Position numbers and translations under genes: made by a program. The notes beneath the pieces are model-generated. The model was not told the origin of the DNA. It ran no database searches and saw only the letters and a program-made list of their open reading frames with translations. A stretch of 64,000 bases of DNA, from contig NZ_CP009571.1 in NCBI RefSeq assembly GCF_000764535.1, positions 2,661,001-2,725,000 on the forward strand. Direction: 5' to 3'. The stretch comes from Sphingomonas taxi (lineage in GTDB: Bacteria > Pseudomonadota > Alphaproteobacteria > Sphingomonadales > Sphingomonadaceae). Below are positions 9,239 through 18,009 of this stretch, in pieces; position 1 is the first letter of the stretch, and the number at the start of each line of letters is the position of its first letter.

Positions 9239-10759
9239 TCACGCCGGCGTCAGCAGCCCCTCGCGTGCGATCTTCTCGCGCCACACCAGAGGCGCGAGCT
9301 GATGGACGTTCTGCCCCGCGCTGTCGACCGCGACGGTGACCGGGAAGTCGCTGACCTCGAATTCGTAGATCGCCTCCATGCCGAGATCCTCGAAGCCGAC
9401 CACCTTCGACCCCTTGATCGCCCGCGCGACGAGATACGCCGCACCGCCGACCGCCATCAGATAGGCGCTCTTCGCCTCGGCGATCGCCTCGGTCGCCGCC
9501 GGGCCGCGCTCGGCCTTGCCGACCATCGCGAGCAGCCCCTGGTCGAGCATCATGCGGGTGAATTTGTCCATCCGCGTCGCCGTCGTCGGCCCCGCCGGCC
9601 CGACGACCTCCTCGCCGACCGGATCGACCGGCCCGACATAATAGATCACGCGCCCGCGGAAATCGACCGGCAGCGGCTCGCCCTTGGCCAGCATGTCGGC
9701 GATACGCTTGTGCGCGGCGTCGCGCCCGGTCATCATCTTGCCGTTGAGCAGCAGCCGGTCGCCATGCTTCCACTGCGCCACCACCTCGGGCGTCAGCGCG
9801 TCGAGATCGACGCGGATCGCGGCGCTGTCCGGCTGCCAGTCGACCTGCGGCCAGTCGCTGAGCTTCGGCGCCTCGAGATAGGACGGGCCGCTGCCGTCGA
9901 GCGTGAAATGCGCGTGGCGCGTCGCGGCGCAATTGGGGATCATCGCCACCGGCTTGGACGCGGCATGCGTCGGCCAGTCGAGGATCTTGACGTCGAGGAT
10001 CGTCGACAGACCGCCCAGCCCCTGCGCACCGATGCCAAGCGCATTGACCTTGTCCATCAGTTCGATGCGCAGCGCCTCGATATCGTTCTTCGGGCCGCGT
10101 GCCTTGAGCTGCCCCATGTCGATCGCACCCATCAGCGATTGCTTGGCGAGCAGCATCGCCTTTTCGGCGGTGCCGCCGATGCCGATGCCCAGCATCCCCG
10201 GCGGGCACCAGCCCGCGCCCATTTGCGGGATCATCTCCAGCACCCAGTCGACGATGCTGTCGCTCGGGTTCATCATCTTGAACTTGGACTTGTTCTCCGA
10301 CCCGCCGCCCTTGGCGGCGACGTCGACCGACACGCGCGACCCCGGCACCATCTCGACGTGCAGCACCGACGGCGTGTTGTCGCGCGTGTTGCGCCGGGTG
10401 AACGCCGGATCGGCGAGGATCGAGGCGCGCAGCTTGTTCTCGGGGTGCAGGTACGCCCGCCGCACGCCCTCGTCGATCACCTCCTGCAACGACAGGTCGC
10501 TGTCGAGCCGGCAATCCTGCCCCCATTTGACGAAGACGGTGACGATGCCGGTATCCTGGCAGATCGGCCGATGCCCTTCGGCGCACATCCGGCTGTTGGT
10601 CAGGATCTGCGCGATCGCGTCCTTCGCCGCCGGGCTCCGCTCGGCCTGATAGGCCTCGCCGAGCGCGCGGATGTAATCCATCGGATGATAGTAACTGATG
10701 AATTGCAGCGCATCGGCGACGCTGTCGATCAGGTCGGTGGCGCGGATGGTCGTGGTCAC
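9239..10759 (-). CDS. fumA: Class I (iron-sulfur) fumarate hydratase
   Basis: A 506-residue class I fumarase that interconverts fumarate and malate in the TCA cycle in the cytoplasm. Three conserved cysteines, C67 (ICQDTG), C185 (GWCPPG) and C277 (IPNCAA), have the spacing of the 4Fe-4S ligands of E. coli FumA. GIGIGGTAEKAMLLAK and the C-terminal GPTTATRMD region complete the family pattern. The length is normal. The gene is monocistronic. The region behind its start is a long repeat array. Confidence 0.95.
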   Translation of the reverse strand: MTTTIRATDLIDSVADALQFISYYHPMDYIRALGEAYQAERSPAAKDAIAQILTNSRMCAEGHRPICQDTGIVTVFVKWGQDCRLDSDLSLQEVIDEGVRRAYLHPENKLRASILADPAFTRRNTRDNTPSVLHVEMVPGSRVSVDVAAKGGGSENKSKFKMMNPSDSIVDWVLEMIPQMGAGWCPPGMLGIGIGGTAEKAMLLAKQSLMGAIDMGQLKARGPKNDIEALRIELMDKVNALGIGAQGLGGLSTILDVKILDWPTHAASKPVAMIPNCAATRHAHFTLDGSGPSYLEAPKLSDWPQVDWQPDSAAIRVDLDALTPEVVAQWKHGDRLLLNGKMMTGRDAAHKRIADMLAKGEPLPVDFRGRVIYYVGPVDPVGEEVVGPAGPTTATRMDKFTRMMLDQGLLAMVGKAERGPAATEAIAEAKSAYLMAVGGAAYLVARAIKGSKVVGFEDLGMEAIYEFEVSDFPVTVAVDSAGQNVHQLAPLVWREKIAREGLLTPA

Positions 10760-10890
10760 GGGGCGGGCTCCTTCGCGCCCGCCTTAAAGCCCGGAAGGAT
10801 GGCCGCCAAGGCACGTTTCGGACCGGAGCCGGTGTCGTCCCCGCCACTTGCCGGGCGTTCTGCGAAGCCCCGCGATGCCGCCCCCCTCCA

Positions 10891-11598
10891 GTGTTCCCGC
10901 GAAAGCGGGAACCCAGAGTCACGCAAAACAACGTCTCATGGCGTTCATGGCCCTGGGCTCCCGCCTGCGCGGGAGCACTGCACATGCCCGACACACCCCG
11001 GCGGAGGCGGGAAGCCGCGAAACCCCGCGATGTCGCCCCCGCCAGTGTTCCCCGCGAAGGCGGGAACCCAGAGCCAAGCAAAACAACGTCTCTTGGCGTA
11101 CGTGACCCTGGGCTCCCGCCTGCGCGGGAGCACTGCACATGCCCGACGCGCCCCCGCGGAGGCGGGAGGTCCGCGAGACCCCGCCATGTCGCCCCCCGCC
11201 AGTGTTCCCGCGAAAGCAGGAACCCAGAGCCAAGCAAAGCAACGTCTCGTGGCGTACGCGACCTTGGACTCCCGCCTGCGCGGGAGCACTGCACATGCCC
11301 GACGCACCCCGGCGGAGGCGGGAGGTTCGCGAACACCCCGCGATGTCGCCCCCTCAGTGTTCCCGCGAAGGCGGGAACCCAGGGCCAAGCAAAACAACTT
11401 CTCGTAGCGTACACGACCCTGGGCTCCCGCCTGCGCGGGAGCACTGCACATGCGACGCACCCCGGCGGAGGCGGGAGGTCTGCGAACACCCCGCGATGTC
11501 GCCCCCTCCAGTGTTCCCGCGAAGGCGGGAACCCAGGGCCAAGCAAAACAACTTCTCGTAGCGTACGTGACCCTGGGCTCCCGCCTGCGCGGGAGCAC
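10891..11598. repeat. Five-unit tandem array of an about 155-bp repeat built on a palindromic element
   Basis: Units start at 10891, 11045, 11202, 11357 and 11511, with a period of 154-157 bp. Each unit has an 88-bp palindromic element that opens with GTGTTCCCGCGAA and closes with GCGCGGGAGCAC, and contains AAGCAAAACAA in its centre. About 67 bp of spacer follows (TGCACATGCCCGACGC...). Units differ by point changes and 1-3-base indels. The element is the same family as the single copies at 24931-25019 and 59859-59947. No reading frame through it looks like a real protein. Confidence 0.9.
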
Positions 11599-11730
11599 TG
11601 CACATGCCTGACGCACCCGAAAACCCGCGCGCCCACTCCTTTGCCCGAAGGTGACGAACGCCGGCACCGCGACCCAAAAACCCCCGTGATCGCAAAGCTT
11701 TCTCAACCATCACACGTTATTTTACGCGTC

Positions 11731-14382
11731 ATGCCCCTGCCCTCCCCCACGCCCGATCAGATCCCCGCCGTCCCGGTGCTGCGCCTGCTCGGTCTCGGCG
11801 GCGAACAGAGCGACCATGAGGCGCAGATGCACGCCGGCCATCTCGCGCACGTCCGCACGATCTGGCCGTTCGCGCTCGCCGCACAGGGAATCGCCAGCGC
11901 GGTGCTGATCGGCGCGGCGCTGGGCGACGTCGCCACCAACGGCGCGCCGGTCGGCATCGTCGTCGCCATCGCGGCGCTGCTGCTGCCCTCGCTCGCCGCC
12001 TATGCGCTGCTCGCCGCGTCGCGGCCGCGCAGCTGGCCGCCGCACGTCCGCACCCGCGGTCTGGTGGCGAGCGCCACCGTCGCCGCCGCCGCCCTGCTCT
12101 GGCTGCTCTGGGCGTCGACGCGGCTGCCGATCAGCCCGGTCCAGCTCGGCTGCTTCGTCGGCCTCGCCGGCGCGATCGGCATGACCAGCATCGCCCTCCA
12201 CCCGGTCCGCGCCGCGACGCTCGGCTTCGGCGCCGGGCTGGTGCTGATGCTCGCGCTCCTGTCCGACAGCGTGCTGCCGGCGCTGGTCGCGCTCGCCTTC
12301 CTCGTCTGCCTCGGCGTCGCCACCGCGCGGCTCGCCCGGCTCGACGGCCTCGCGGTGCAGCGCCGCGTCTCCGCCGCGCGCGAAGGCAACCTCGCGGTCA
12401 AGATGATCGCCGAATTCGAAGGCCATGGCACCGGCTGGTTCTGGGAGGCCGACCGCCAGGGCCGCATCACCTATCTCTCCGCCAAGGTCGCCGCGGCGCT
12501 CGCCCCGCCCTATCGCGATCCCGGCGGCTGCCTGCTCACCGACGTGTTCCGGATGGACAGCGCCTCGCCGGGCACCGAACGCACCCTCGCCTTCCACATC
12601 TCGTCGCGCACCTCGTTCGCCGATTATACCGTCTGCGCGACCGGCAGCACCGACGGCACCGAGCCCGATCGCTGGTGGTCGATCTCGGGCCGGCCGGTGA
12701 TCGACGATCTCGGCCGCTTCCAGGGCTTCATCGGCTCGGGCAGCGACCTCACCGAGAAGCGCAAGTCCGATGCCGAGATCACCCGCCTTGCGCTGTTCGA
12801 CGGCCTCACCGGCCTCGCCAACCGCCAGCGCATGCGCCAGAGCCTCGAAAAGACGCTGCAACCGCAGGGCGGCGTGCTGCGCCCCGCCTCGCTGTTCCTG
12901 ATGGACCTCGACCGGTTCAAGGCGGTCAACGACACGCTCGGCCATCAGGCCGGCGATGCCTTGCTCAAGCAGGTCGCGCAACGGCTCGAACGCGTCGTCG
13001 GCGCGGTCGGGCTGGTCGGCCGGCTGGGCGGCGACGAATTCAAGGTGCTGCTGCCCGCGATCGACCATCGCGATACGTTGACGACGCTCGCCCGGGAACT
13101 GATCGCCGCGCTGTCACAGCCCTATTTCATCGCCGGCGCGACGGTGACGATCGGCTGTTCGATCGGCATCGCCATCGCCCCCCAGCACGGCGACAATGCC
13201 GAGGAGCTGGTCCGCAACGCCGATCTCGCGCTCTATGCCGCCAAGGCCGACGGCCGCGGCGTCCACCGCTTCTTCTCCGAGGAGATGCTGTCGGGCGCGA
13301 AGAGCCGCAAGGCGCTGGAGGACGACATGCGCGCCGCGCTGGCGGAGGGCGGCTTCCACCTCCATTATCAACCCGTGGTCTCGACCGCGACCGAGGAAAT
13401 CACCGGCTATGAGGCGCTGCTGCGCTGGCAGCATCCGGTGCGCGGCCGCATCTCGCCCGCCGACTTCATCCCGGTGGCGGAGGAATGCGGACTGATCGAG
13501 GCGCTCGGCGAATGGGTGCTGCGCACCGCCTGCGACGCCGCCGCGCGCTGGCCGCGCGCGGTACGCGTCGCGGTCAACGTCTCGCCGATCCAGTTCGCCA
13601 ACCCCGCCTTCCCGGCGATCGTCACCTCGGCGCTGGCGCGCAGCGGCCTGCCCGCGTCACGGCTTGAGCTGGAGATCACCGAGGGCGTGTTCCTCGACGA
13701 ATCTGGCGCGACCGATGCGATGTTCCGCTCGCTGAAGGCGCTCGGCGTCCGCCTCGCGCTCGACGATTTCGGCACCGGCTATTCCAGCCTCGGCTATCTG
13801 CGCACCGCGCCGTTCGACAAGATCAAGATCGACCAGAGCTTCGTCCGCGGCGCGGCACAGCCGGGCAACCGCAATGCGGCGATCATCCGCGCCATCGTCA
13901 CGCTCGCCGATACGCTCGCCATGGAGACGACCGCCGAAGGCGTCGAGATCCAGGACGAGATCGAGCTCGTCCGCACCCTGGGCTGCAGCCATATCCAGGG
14001 CTTCGTCTACGGCGCCGGCATCGCCGATGCGGAGGTGATCGTGCAGCTCGGCGGCGCGGTGCAGGCCGCGCCGGTCGGCCACAAGGTGAGCCGCGCGCCG
14101 CGCACCAAGATGCTGCGCTCGGCGCGGCTCGCGATCGGCCGCACGCAGGGCGACGTGCGCATCCGCAACATCTCCGCGAGCGGCGCGATGATCGACGGCG
14201 TCGCGATCGACGACGAGGCGGTCGGGCTCGACGTACTGATCGAACTGGTCGAGGACCAGATGTTCGCCGCCCGCGTCGCCTGGGCGCAGGACGGCAAGGC
14301 AGGGCTGCATTTCGCCGAGAATTTCAACCTCGACCGGCTCCAGCAGGCACAGCCCGGCCGCGTCGCCCGCCGCGCGACCTAG
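11731..14382 (+). CDS. Membrane PAS-GGDEF-EAL-PilZ cyclic-di-GMP signalling protein
   Basis: An 883-residue protein. Residues about 45-200 hold six or so transmembrane helices. A PAS-like domain follows (about 225-345). The diguanylate cyclase domain (about 350-515) has an intact GGDEF at 433-437. The phosphodiesterase domain (about 525-770) has intact EAL (561-563), DDFGTGYSSLGYL and KIDQSFV. The C-terminal 100 residues look like a PilZ domain (SRAPRTKMLRSARLA, then NISASGAMIDG). Both enzymatic motifs are intact, so it could make or break c-di-GMP. The frame stays open far upstream through the repeat array, but the true start is taken as ATG 11731. No Shine-Dalgarno is visible; TATTTT 8-13 bp upstream may be a -10 for a nearly leaderless mRNA. 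Confidence 0.9.
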   Translation: MPLPSPTPDQIPAVPVLRLLGLGGEQSDHEAQMHAGHLAHVRTIWPFALAAQGIASAVLIGAALGDVATNGAPVGIVVAIAALLLPSLAAYALLAASRPRSWPPHVRTRGLVASATVAAAALLWLLWASTRLPISPVQLGCFVGLAGAIGMTSIALHPVRAATLGFGAGLVLMLALLSDSVLPALVALAFLVCLGVATARLARLDGLAVQRRVSAAREGNLAVKMIAEFEGHGTGWFWEADRQGRITYLSAKVAAALAPPYRDPGGCLLTDVFRMDSASPGTERTLAFHISSRTSFADYTVCATGSTDGTEPDRWWSISGRPVIDDLGRFQGFIGSGSDLTEKRKSDAEITRLALFDGLTGLANRQRMRQSLEKTLQPQGGVLRPASLFLMDLDRFKAVNDTLGHQAGDALLKQVAQRLERVVGAVGLVGRLGGDEFKVLLPAIDHRDTLTTLARELIAALSQPYFIAGATVTIGCSIGIAIAPQHGDNAEELVRNADLALYAAKADGRGVHRFFSEEMLSGAKSRKALEDDMRAALAEGGFHLHYQPVVSTATEEITGYEALLRWQHPVRGRISPADFIPVAEECGLIEALGEWVLRTACDAAARWPRAVRVAVNVSPIQFANPAFPAIVTSALARSGLPASRLELEITEGVFLDESGATDAMFRSLKALGVRLALDDFGTGYSSLGYLRTAPFDKIKIDQSFVRGAAQPGNRNAAIIRAIVTLADTLAMETTAEGVEIQDEIELVRTLGCSHIQGFVYGAGIADAEVIVQLGGAVQAAPVGHKVSRAPRTKMLRSARLAIGRTQGDVRIRNISASGAMIDGVAIDDEAVGLDVLIELVEDQMFAARVAWAQDGKAGLHFAENFNLDRLQQAQPGRVARRAT

Positions 14383-14410
14383 TCCCCATCGAGCCTCATC
14401 GGCGTAACGT

Positions 14411-14662
14411 AATTCCTCCCCCTGGCGGGCAGGGCTATCTCATATGACTAGCTGATAAGGCTCGATTGGTTTCCTCACGAGATTCGTCACCCCGGACTCG
14501 TTCGGGGTCCACCGGGCCGCAAGAGGACGGTACAGAACCAAGCCTTTCTCCTCGCCGCGGGGTGGACCCCGGAACAAGTCCGGGGTGACGGGGTGGGTTT
14601 GCACACGACGGACTCACAGAAATCTTCATATGCGATAGCCCTGCCCTAGCGGGGGAGGAATT
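14411..14662. repeat. Nested palindromic elements (one inside the other)
   Basis: Outer arms of about 37 bases start with AATTCCTCCCCC and extend through GCAGGGCTATC-CATATG. They pair with the complementary right arm ending at 14662. Inside lies a second element (14486-14589) with arms GTCACCCCGGACT...GGTCCACC. The arrangement suggests a REP/MITE-like element inserted within another. No coding potential was seen. Confidence 0.8.
14486..14589. repeat. Inner 104-bp inverted-repeat element
   Basis: The arms GTCACCCCGGACTCGTTCGG and the complement of CCGGAACAAGTCCGGGGTGAC are about 28 bases, with a few differences. A half copy of the same sequence is at about 59737-59766. It is a short non-autonomous repeat typical of sphingomonads. 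Confidence 0.75.
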
Positions 14663-14888
14663 AGACTGAATGTCGGTCCCACCTTAGTCCCGCCCTACCC
14701 GCTAGGCGCGTGATTCATGTCCGGATTCGCCGCGACTAAAAATTTTCGTTCCCGCATCGTTCCCTTGCGCTTTCCGTAACCCGCGGAAGTCCGCGCGTCG
14801 TGCGGCATCGTCCGCTGCCGGGGTGCACCGGCGGGGCGGAACCGGCCTCGCTCCGCCGCATTACCCCCTTGCCTGCCGCGTCGGTTTG

Positions 14889-14901
14889 CCACAACTTGTG
14901 G
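14889..14901. promoter_or_regulatory. Palindrome upstream of nrdA, candidate operator
   Basis: CCACAACTTGTGG is a perfect palindrome apart from its central base, about 190 bp upstream of the nrdA start. It has the ACA...TGT shape of NrdR boxes, which occur in front of ribonucleotide reductase genes, but a second box at helical spacing was not found. Assignment to NrdR is a guess. Confidence 0.3.
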
Positions 14902-15087
14902 GGGTTGAGTTCGGGGGCGGACCCAATTGCTGGTAGAGAACACCGTCGATCCCCATATCGGGCATCGGCACCGGGCAAGCCGCGTAGTCGCGATGTGCTC
15001 ATTTTGTTCTCTTCCTCGGGCCGCCTTGGTGGTAGCATGAGAATGCACCGCCGATTCGAACACTTAGAGAACGAAGGATCGGTTTCG

Positions 15088-17034
15088 ATGGATTTCAGGG
15101 ACACGCAGGGTGAAGCAATGACCAGCGACACGATCGAAGCACCGGCCGGCGAAGCCACCACCGATGCGGCACGCGCCACCACCGCCTCCCCCGCAACCGA
15201 GGCGGTCGGCACCGGCAGCAAGGCGGTCCGCGCCCGCCCCTATCCGGTCGAGGTCGACCATAGCCGCGACGCGCTGCTCACCGACTTCGGCAAGGAGACG
15301 CTGAACGACCGCTATCTGCTGCCGGGCGAGAGCTATCAGGACCTCTTCGTCCGCGTCGCCTCGGCCTATGCCGACGATGCCGCGCATGCACAGCGCCTGT
15401 ACGATTATATCTCGAAGCTGTGGTTCATGCCGGCGACGCCGGTGCTGTCGAACGGCGGCACCGGGCGCGGCCTGCCGATCAGCTGCTATCTCAATTCGGT
15501 CCCCGACAGCCTCAACGGCATCGTCGACACGTGGAACGAGAACGTCTGGCTGGCCAGCCGCGGCGGCGGCATCGGCACCTATTGGGGCAACGTCCGCGGC
15601 ATCGGCGAGCCGGTCGGCCTCAACGGCAAGACCAGCGGCATCATCCCCTTCGTCCGCGTGATGGACAGCCTGACGCTCGCGATCTCGCAGGGTTCGCTGC
15701 GCCGCGGCTCGGCCGCCTGCTATCTCGACATCAGCCATCCGGAGATCGAGGAATTCCTCGAGATCCGCAAACCCTCGGGCGATTTCAACCGCAAGGCGCT
15801 CAACCTGCACCACGGCGTGCTGCTCACCGATGCCTTCATGGAGGCGGTGCGCAACGGCGAGGAATGGCATCTCCGCAGTCCGAAGGATCAGACGATCCGC
15901 CAGACGGTGGATGCACGATCGCTGTTCCAGAAGCTGGTCGAGACCCGCCTGCAGACCGGCGAACCGTACATCGTCTTTGCCGACCACGTGAATTCCAACA
16001 TGCCCAAGCATCATCGCGAGCTGGGCCTCAAGGTGTCGACCTCGAACCTGTGCAGCGAGATCACGCTGCCGACCGGCGTCGACCATCTCGGCAACGACCG
16101 CACCGCGGTCTGCTGCCTGTCGAGCCTCAACCTCGAGACATGGGACCAGTGGAAGGACGAGAAGGGCTTCATCGAGGACGTGATGCGCTTCCTCGACAAC
16201 GTCCTGCAGGATTATATCGACCGCCACGAGCCGGGCATGGAGCGCGCCGCCTATAGCGCGGGCCGCGAACGTTCGGTCGGGCTCGGCGTGATGGGCTTCC
16301 ACTCCTTCCTCCAGGCGCGCGGCCTGCCGTTCGAGGGGGCGATGGCCAAGTCGTGGAACCTGCGGATGTTCAAGCACATCAAGGGCCAGGCGGACGAAGC
16401 CTCGATGCAGCTCGCGATCGAGCGCGGCCCCTGCCCCGACGCCGCCGACACCGGCGCGATGGAGCGGTTCAGCTGCAAGATGGCGATCGCGCCGACCGCG
16501 TCGATCAGCATCATCTGCGGCGGCACCAGCGCGTGCATCGAGCCGATCCCGGCCAACATCTACACGCACAAGACGCTGTCGGGCAGCTTCTCGGTCAAGA
16601 ACCCCTATCTCGAAAAGCTGCTCAACGAGAAATCGAAGAACAGCGACGCGGTGTGGAACTCGATCCTCGAACATGGCGGTTCGGTCCAGCATCTCGACTT
16701 CCTCTCGGTGGAGGAGAAGGACTGCTACAAGACCAGCTTCGAGATCGACCAGCGCTGGCTGCTCGAACTCGCCGGGGACCGCACGCCCTATATCGACCAG
16801 GCGCAGTCGCTGAACCTGTTCATCCCCGCCGACGTCGAGAAGTGGGATCTGTTGATGCTCCACTTCCGCGCCTGGGAGCTCGGCATCAAGTCGCTCTATT
16901 ACCTGCGCTCCAAGTCGGTGCAGCGCGCCGGGTTCGCCGGATCGGGCGGGGTCGAGGCGGACAATACGATCGCCGCACCCAAGTTCGAGATCGGCGAGAC
17001 GACCGACTATGACGAATGTCTGGCGTGCCAGTGA
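15088..17034 (+). CDS. nrdA: Ribonucleoside-diphosphate reductase subunit alpha (class I), no ATP-cone
   Basis: A 648-residue catalytic subunit that reduces ribonucleotides to deoxyribonucleotides together with NrdB. Recognisable parts are MPATPVLSNGGT, the active-site region TSNLCSEI, the NLCSEITLPT loop, AIAPTASISIICGGTSA, and a C-terminal redox pair in DECLACQ. The N-terminus is a low-complexity tail (about 60 residues) and lacks the ATP-cone domain of most class Ia enzymes, so activity control by dATP at that site is absent. The ATG at 15088, with GAAGGA 10 bases upstream, is chosen; 15118 is an alternative. nrdB follows 1.2 kb downstream, interrupted by three small genes. Confidence 0.93.
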   Translation: MDFRDTQGEAMTSDTIEAPAGEATTDAARATTASPATEAVGTGSKAVRARPYPVEVDHSRDALLTDFGKETLNDRYLLPGESYQDLFVRVASAYADDAAHAQRLYDYISKLWFMPATPVLSNGGTGRGLPISCYLNSVPDSLNGIVDTWNENVWLASRGGGIGTYWGNVRGIGEPVGLNGKTSGIIPFVRVMDSLTLAISQGSLRRGSAACYLDISHPEIEEFLEIRKPSGDFNRKALNLHHGVLLTDAFMEAVRNGEEWHLRSPKDQTIRQTVDARSLFQKLVETRLQTGEPYIVFADHVNSNMPKHHRELGLKVSTSNLCSEITLPTGVDHLGNDRTAVCCLSSLNLETWDQWKDEKGFIEDVMRFLDNVLQDYIDRHEPGMERAAYSAGRERSVGLGVMGFHSFLQARGLPFEGAMAKSWNLRMFKHIKGQADEASMQLAIERGPCPDAADTGAMERFSCKMAIAPTASISIICGGTSACIEPIPANIYTHKTLSGSFSVKNPYLEKLLNEKSKNSDAVWNSILEHGGSVQHLDFLSVEEKDCYKTSFEIDQRWLLELAGDRTPYIDQAQSLNLFIPADVEKWDLLMLHFRAWELGIKSLYYLRSKSVQRAGFAGSGGVEADNTIAAPKFEIGETTDYDECLACQ

Positions 17035-17044
17035 GCGCATAGGT

Positions 17045-17177
17045 CGCCCTCACCCTCCCACCCGACTGCGTCGGGCGGGCCCCTCCCTCTCCCGGAGGGA
17101 GAGGGTGAGGTGGCCACCATTCCTTCTCCCATCGGGAGAGGGAGGGAGCCGCGCAGCGGCGGAAGGGTGAGGGTGAG
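17045..17177. repeat. Pair of oppositely oriented palindromic repeats, left of DUF559
   Basis: Two repeat units lie head to tail. The first (17045-17110) reads CCCTCACCCTCC...GGGAGAGGGTGAGG with an internal CCCGACTGCGTCGGG hairpin. The second (about 17120-17177) reads CCTTCTCCCATCGGGAGAGG, then GCCGCGCAGCGGC, and ends in AAGGGTGAGGGTGA. They are two orientations of one family. A matching pair sits on the right of the DUF559 gene. Confidence 0.8.
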
Positions 17178-17597
17178 ATGCGTCTCTACAAAAACCAGCC
17201 TTCCGGTACGGTCGAGCACGCCCGGCAACTCCGTCGTGCCGCATCGGAACCCGAGCGTCGTCTGCTGTATGGATTACGTGCGGCATTCCCGACGCTGAAG
17301 TGGCGCCATCAGACACCCATCGGGCCTTACCGAGCCGACATCCTCTGCTTCTCCGAACGCCTCGTCATCGAGGTCGACGGCGACACCCACGCCGCCACGC
17401 CGGAAGCCGACGCCATCCGCACCCGCTTCATCCAACGCCAAGGCTTTTCCGTGATCCGCTTCGCCAACCCTGACGTGATGACGAACCTCGACGGCGTTCT
17501 GGCGCGCATTTCCTTCTCCCTCCGGGAGAAGGAGGGAGCGCCGGAGGCGCGGAAGGATGAGGGTGACCACGCACAGAAAAAGGGCGGCACCGCATGA
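17178..17597 (+). CDS. DUF559 endonuclease-like protein (Vsr/PD-(D/E)XK superfamily)
   Basis: A 139-residue protein of the DUF559 family. It shows the N-terminal ARQLRRAASEPERRLLYGLR helix region, then FRR-less KWRHQTPIGPYRADILCF and LVIEVDGDTHA, whose Asp and Glu residues correspond to the nuclease core of the very-short-patch-repair superfamily, and FSVIRFANPDVM. The last 25 or so residues are encoded by a palindromic repeat unit (17512-17565), an unusual low-complexity tail. The gene sits between nrdA and nrdB with repeats on both sides, and has no role in nucleotide reduction that I can name. Confidence 0.8.
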   Translation: MRLYKNQPSGTVEHARQLRRAASEPERRLLYGLRAAFPTLKWRHQTPIGPYRADILCFSERLVIEVDGDTHAATPEADAIRTRFIQRQGFSVIRFANPDVMTNLDGVLARISFSLREKEGAPEARKDEGDHAQKKGGTA

Positions 17598-17664
17598 CCG
17601 GCACCGCCCTCACCCTTCCGCCGCCTGACGGCGGCTCCTTCCCTCTCCCGCTGGGAGAGGGAAA
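17512..17664. repeat. Pair of palindromic repeats, right of and overlapping DUF559
   Basis: Two units of the family found at 17045-17177. The first (17512-17565) contains CTTCTCCCTCCGGGAGAAG then GCGCCGGAGGCGC and ends in AAGGATGAGGGTGA; it overlaps the 3' end of the DUF559 gene. The second (about 17606-17664) is inverted: CCCTCACCCTTCCGCCGCC...GGGAGAGGGAAAG. Confidence 0.8.
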
Positions 17665-17671
17665 GTGCGGA

Positions 17672-17923
17672 TCACTCCGCCTCTTCGAACATGTCCACCG
17701 CATTGGCGGCGGTGGCCGACAGCCGCACCGTATCGCCCTCGATCTCGGCGACGAGGCCGGCGGGCAGGTAATGATGCTTGCCGCCCTGCCCGTCCTCGGT
17801 GCTCGGCGAATCGTTCTTGGTGAGCTTGATGCGCTCGCCCTCGACGTGGTCGACGGTGCCGACGTGGACGCCGTCGGCGCCGATGACGGTCATATGCTCT
17901 TTGATGTTGCTGTGATCGTGCAT
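17672..17923 (-). CDS. DUF2171 domain protein
   Basis: An 83-residue protein beginning MHDHSNIKEHMTVIGADG, followed by HVGTVDHVEGERIKLTK and a C-terminal acidic end. This is the DUF2171 fold, related to PRC-barrel-like small proteins of alphaproteobacteria. A good Shine-Dalgarno (CAGGAG) lies 7 bases before the ATG. Its function is unknown; it may be stress-related. It is divergent from the small membrane protein gene. Confidence 0.8.
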   Translation of the reverse strand: MHDHSNIKEHMTVIGADGVHVGTVDHVEGERIKLTKNDSPSTEDGQGGKHHYLPAGLVAEIEGDTVRLSATAANAVDMFEEAE

Positions 17924-18009
17924 GACAAAGCTCCTGCAAGGGGTTCGGCGGTCCAACGACCCGCCCCGCAATTGGATGCATCGCGCGTCCCTGCCCGAGC
18001 CGAGCCCTG

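Noticed and set aside
10891..11598. CRISPR-like array
   Set aside because: Units are 155 bp with a palindromic 88-bp core and near-identical spacers, so there are no unique spacers of 30-40 bp and no cas genes.
10891..11730. Upstream extension of the GGDEF-EAL protein through the repeat array
   Set aside because: The in-frame sequence is translated palindromic repeat with no signal or domain; ATG 11731 gives a clean membrane N-terminus.
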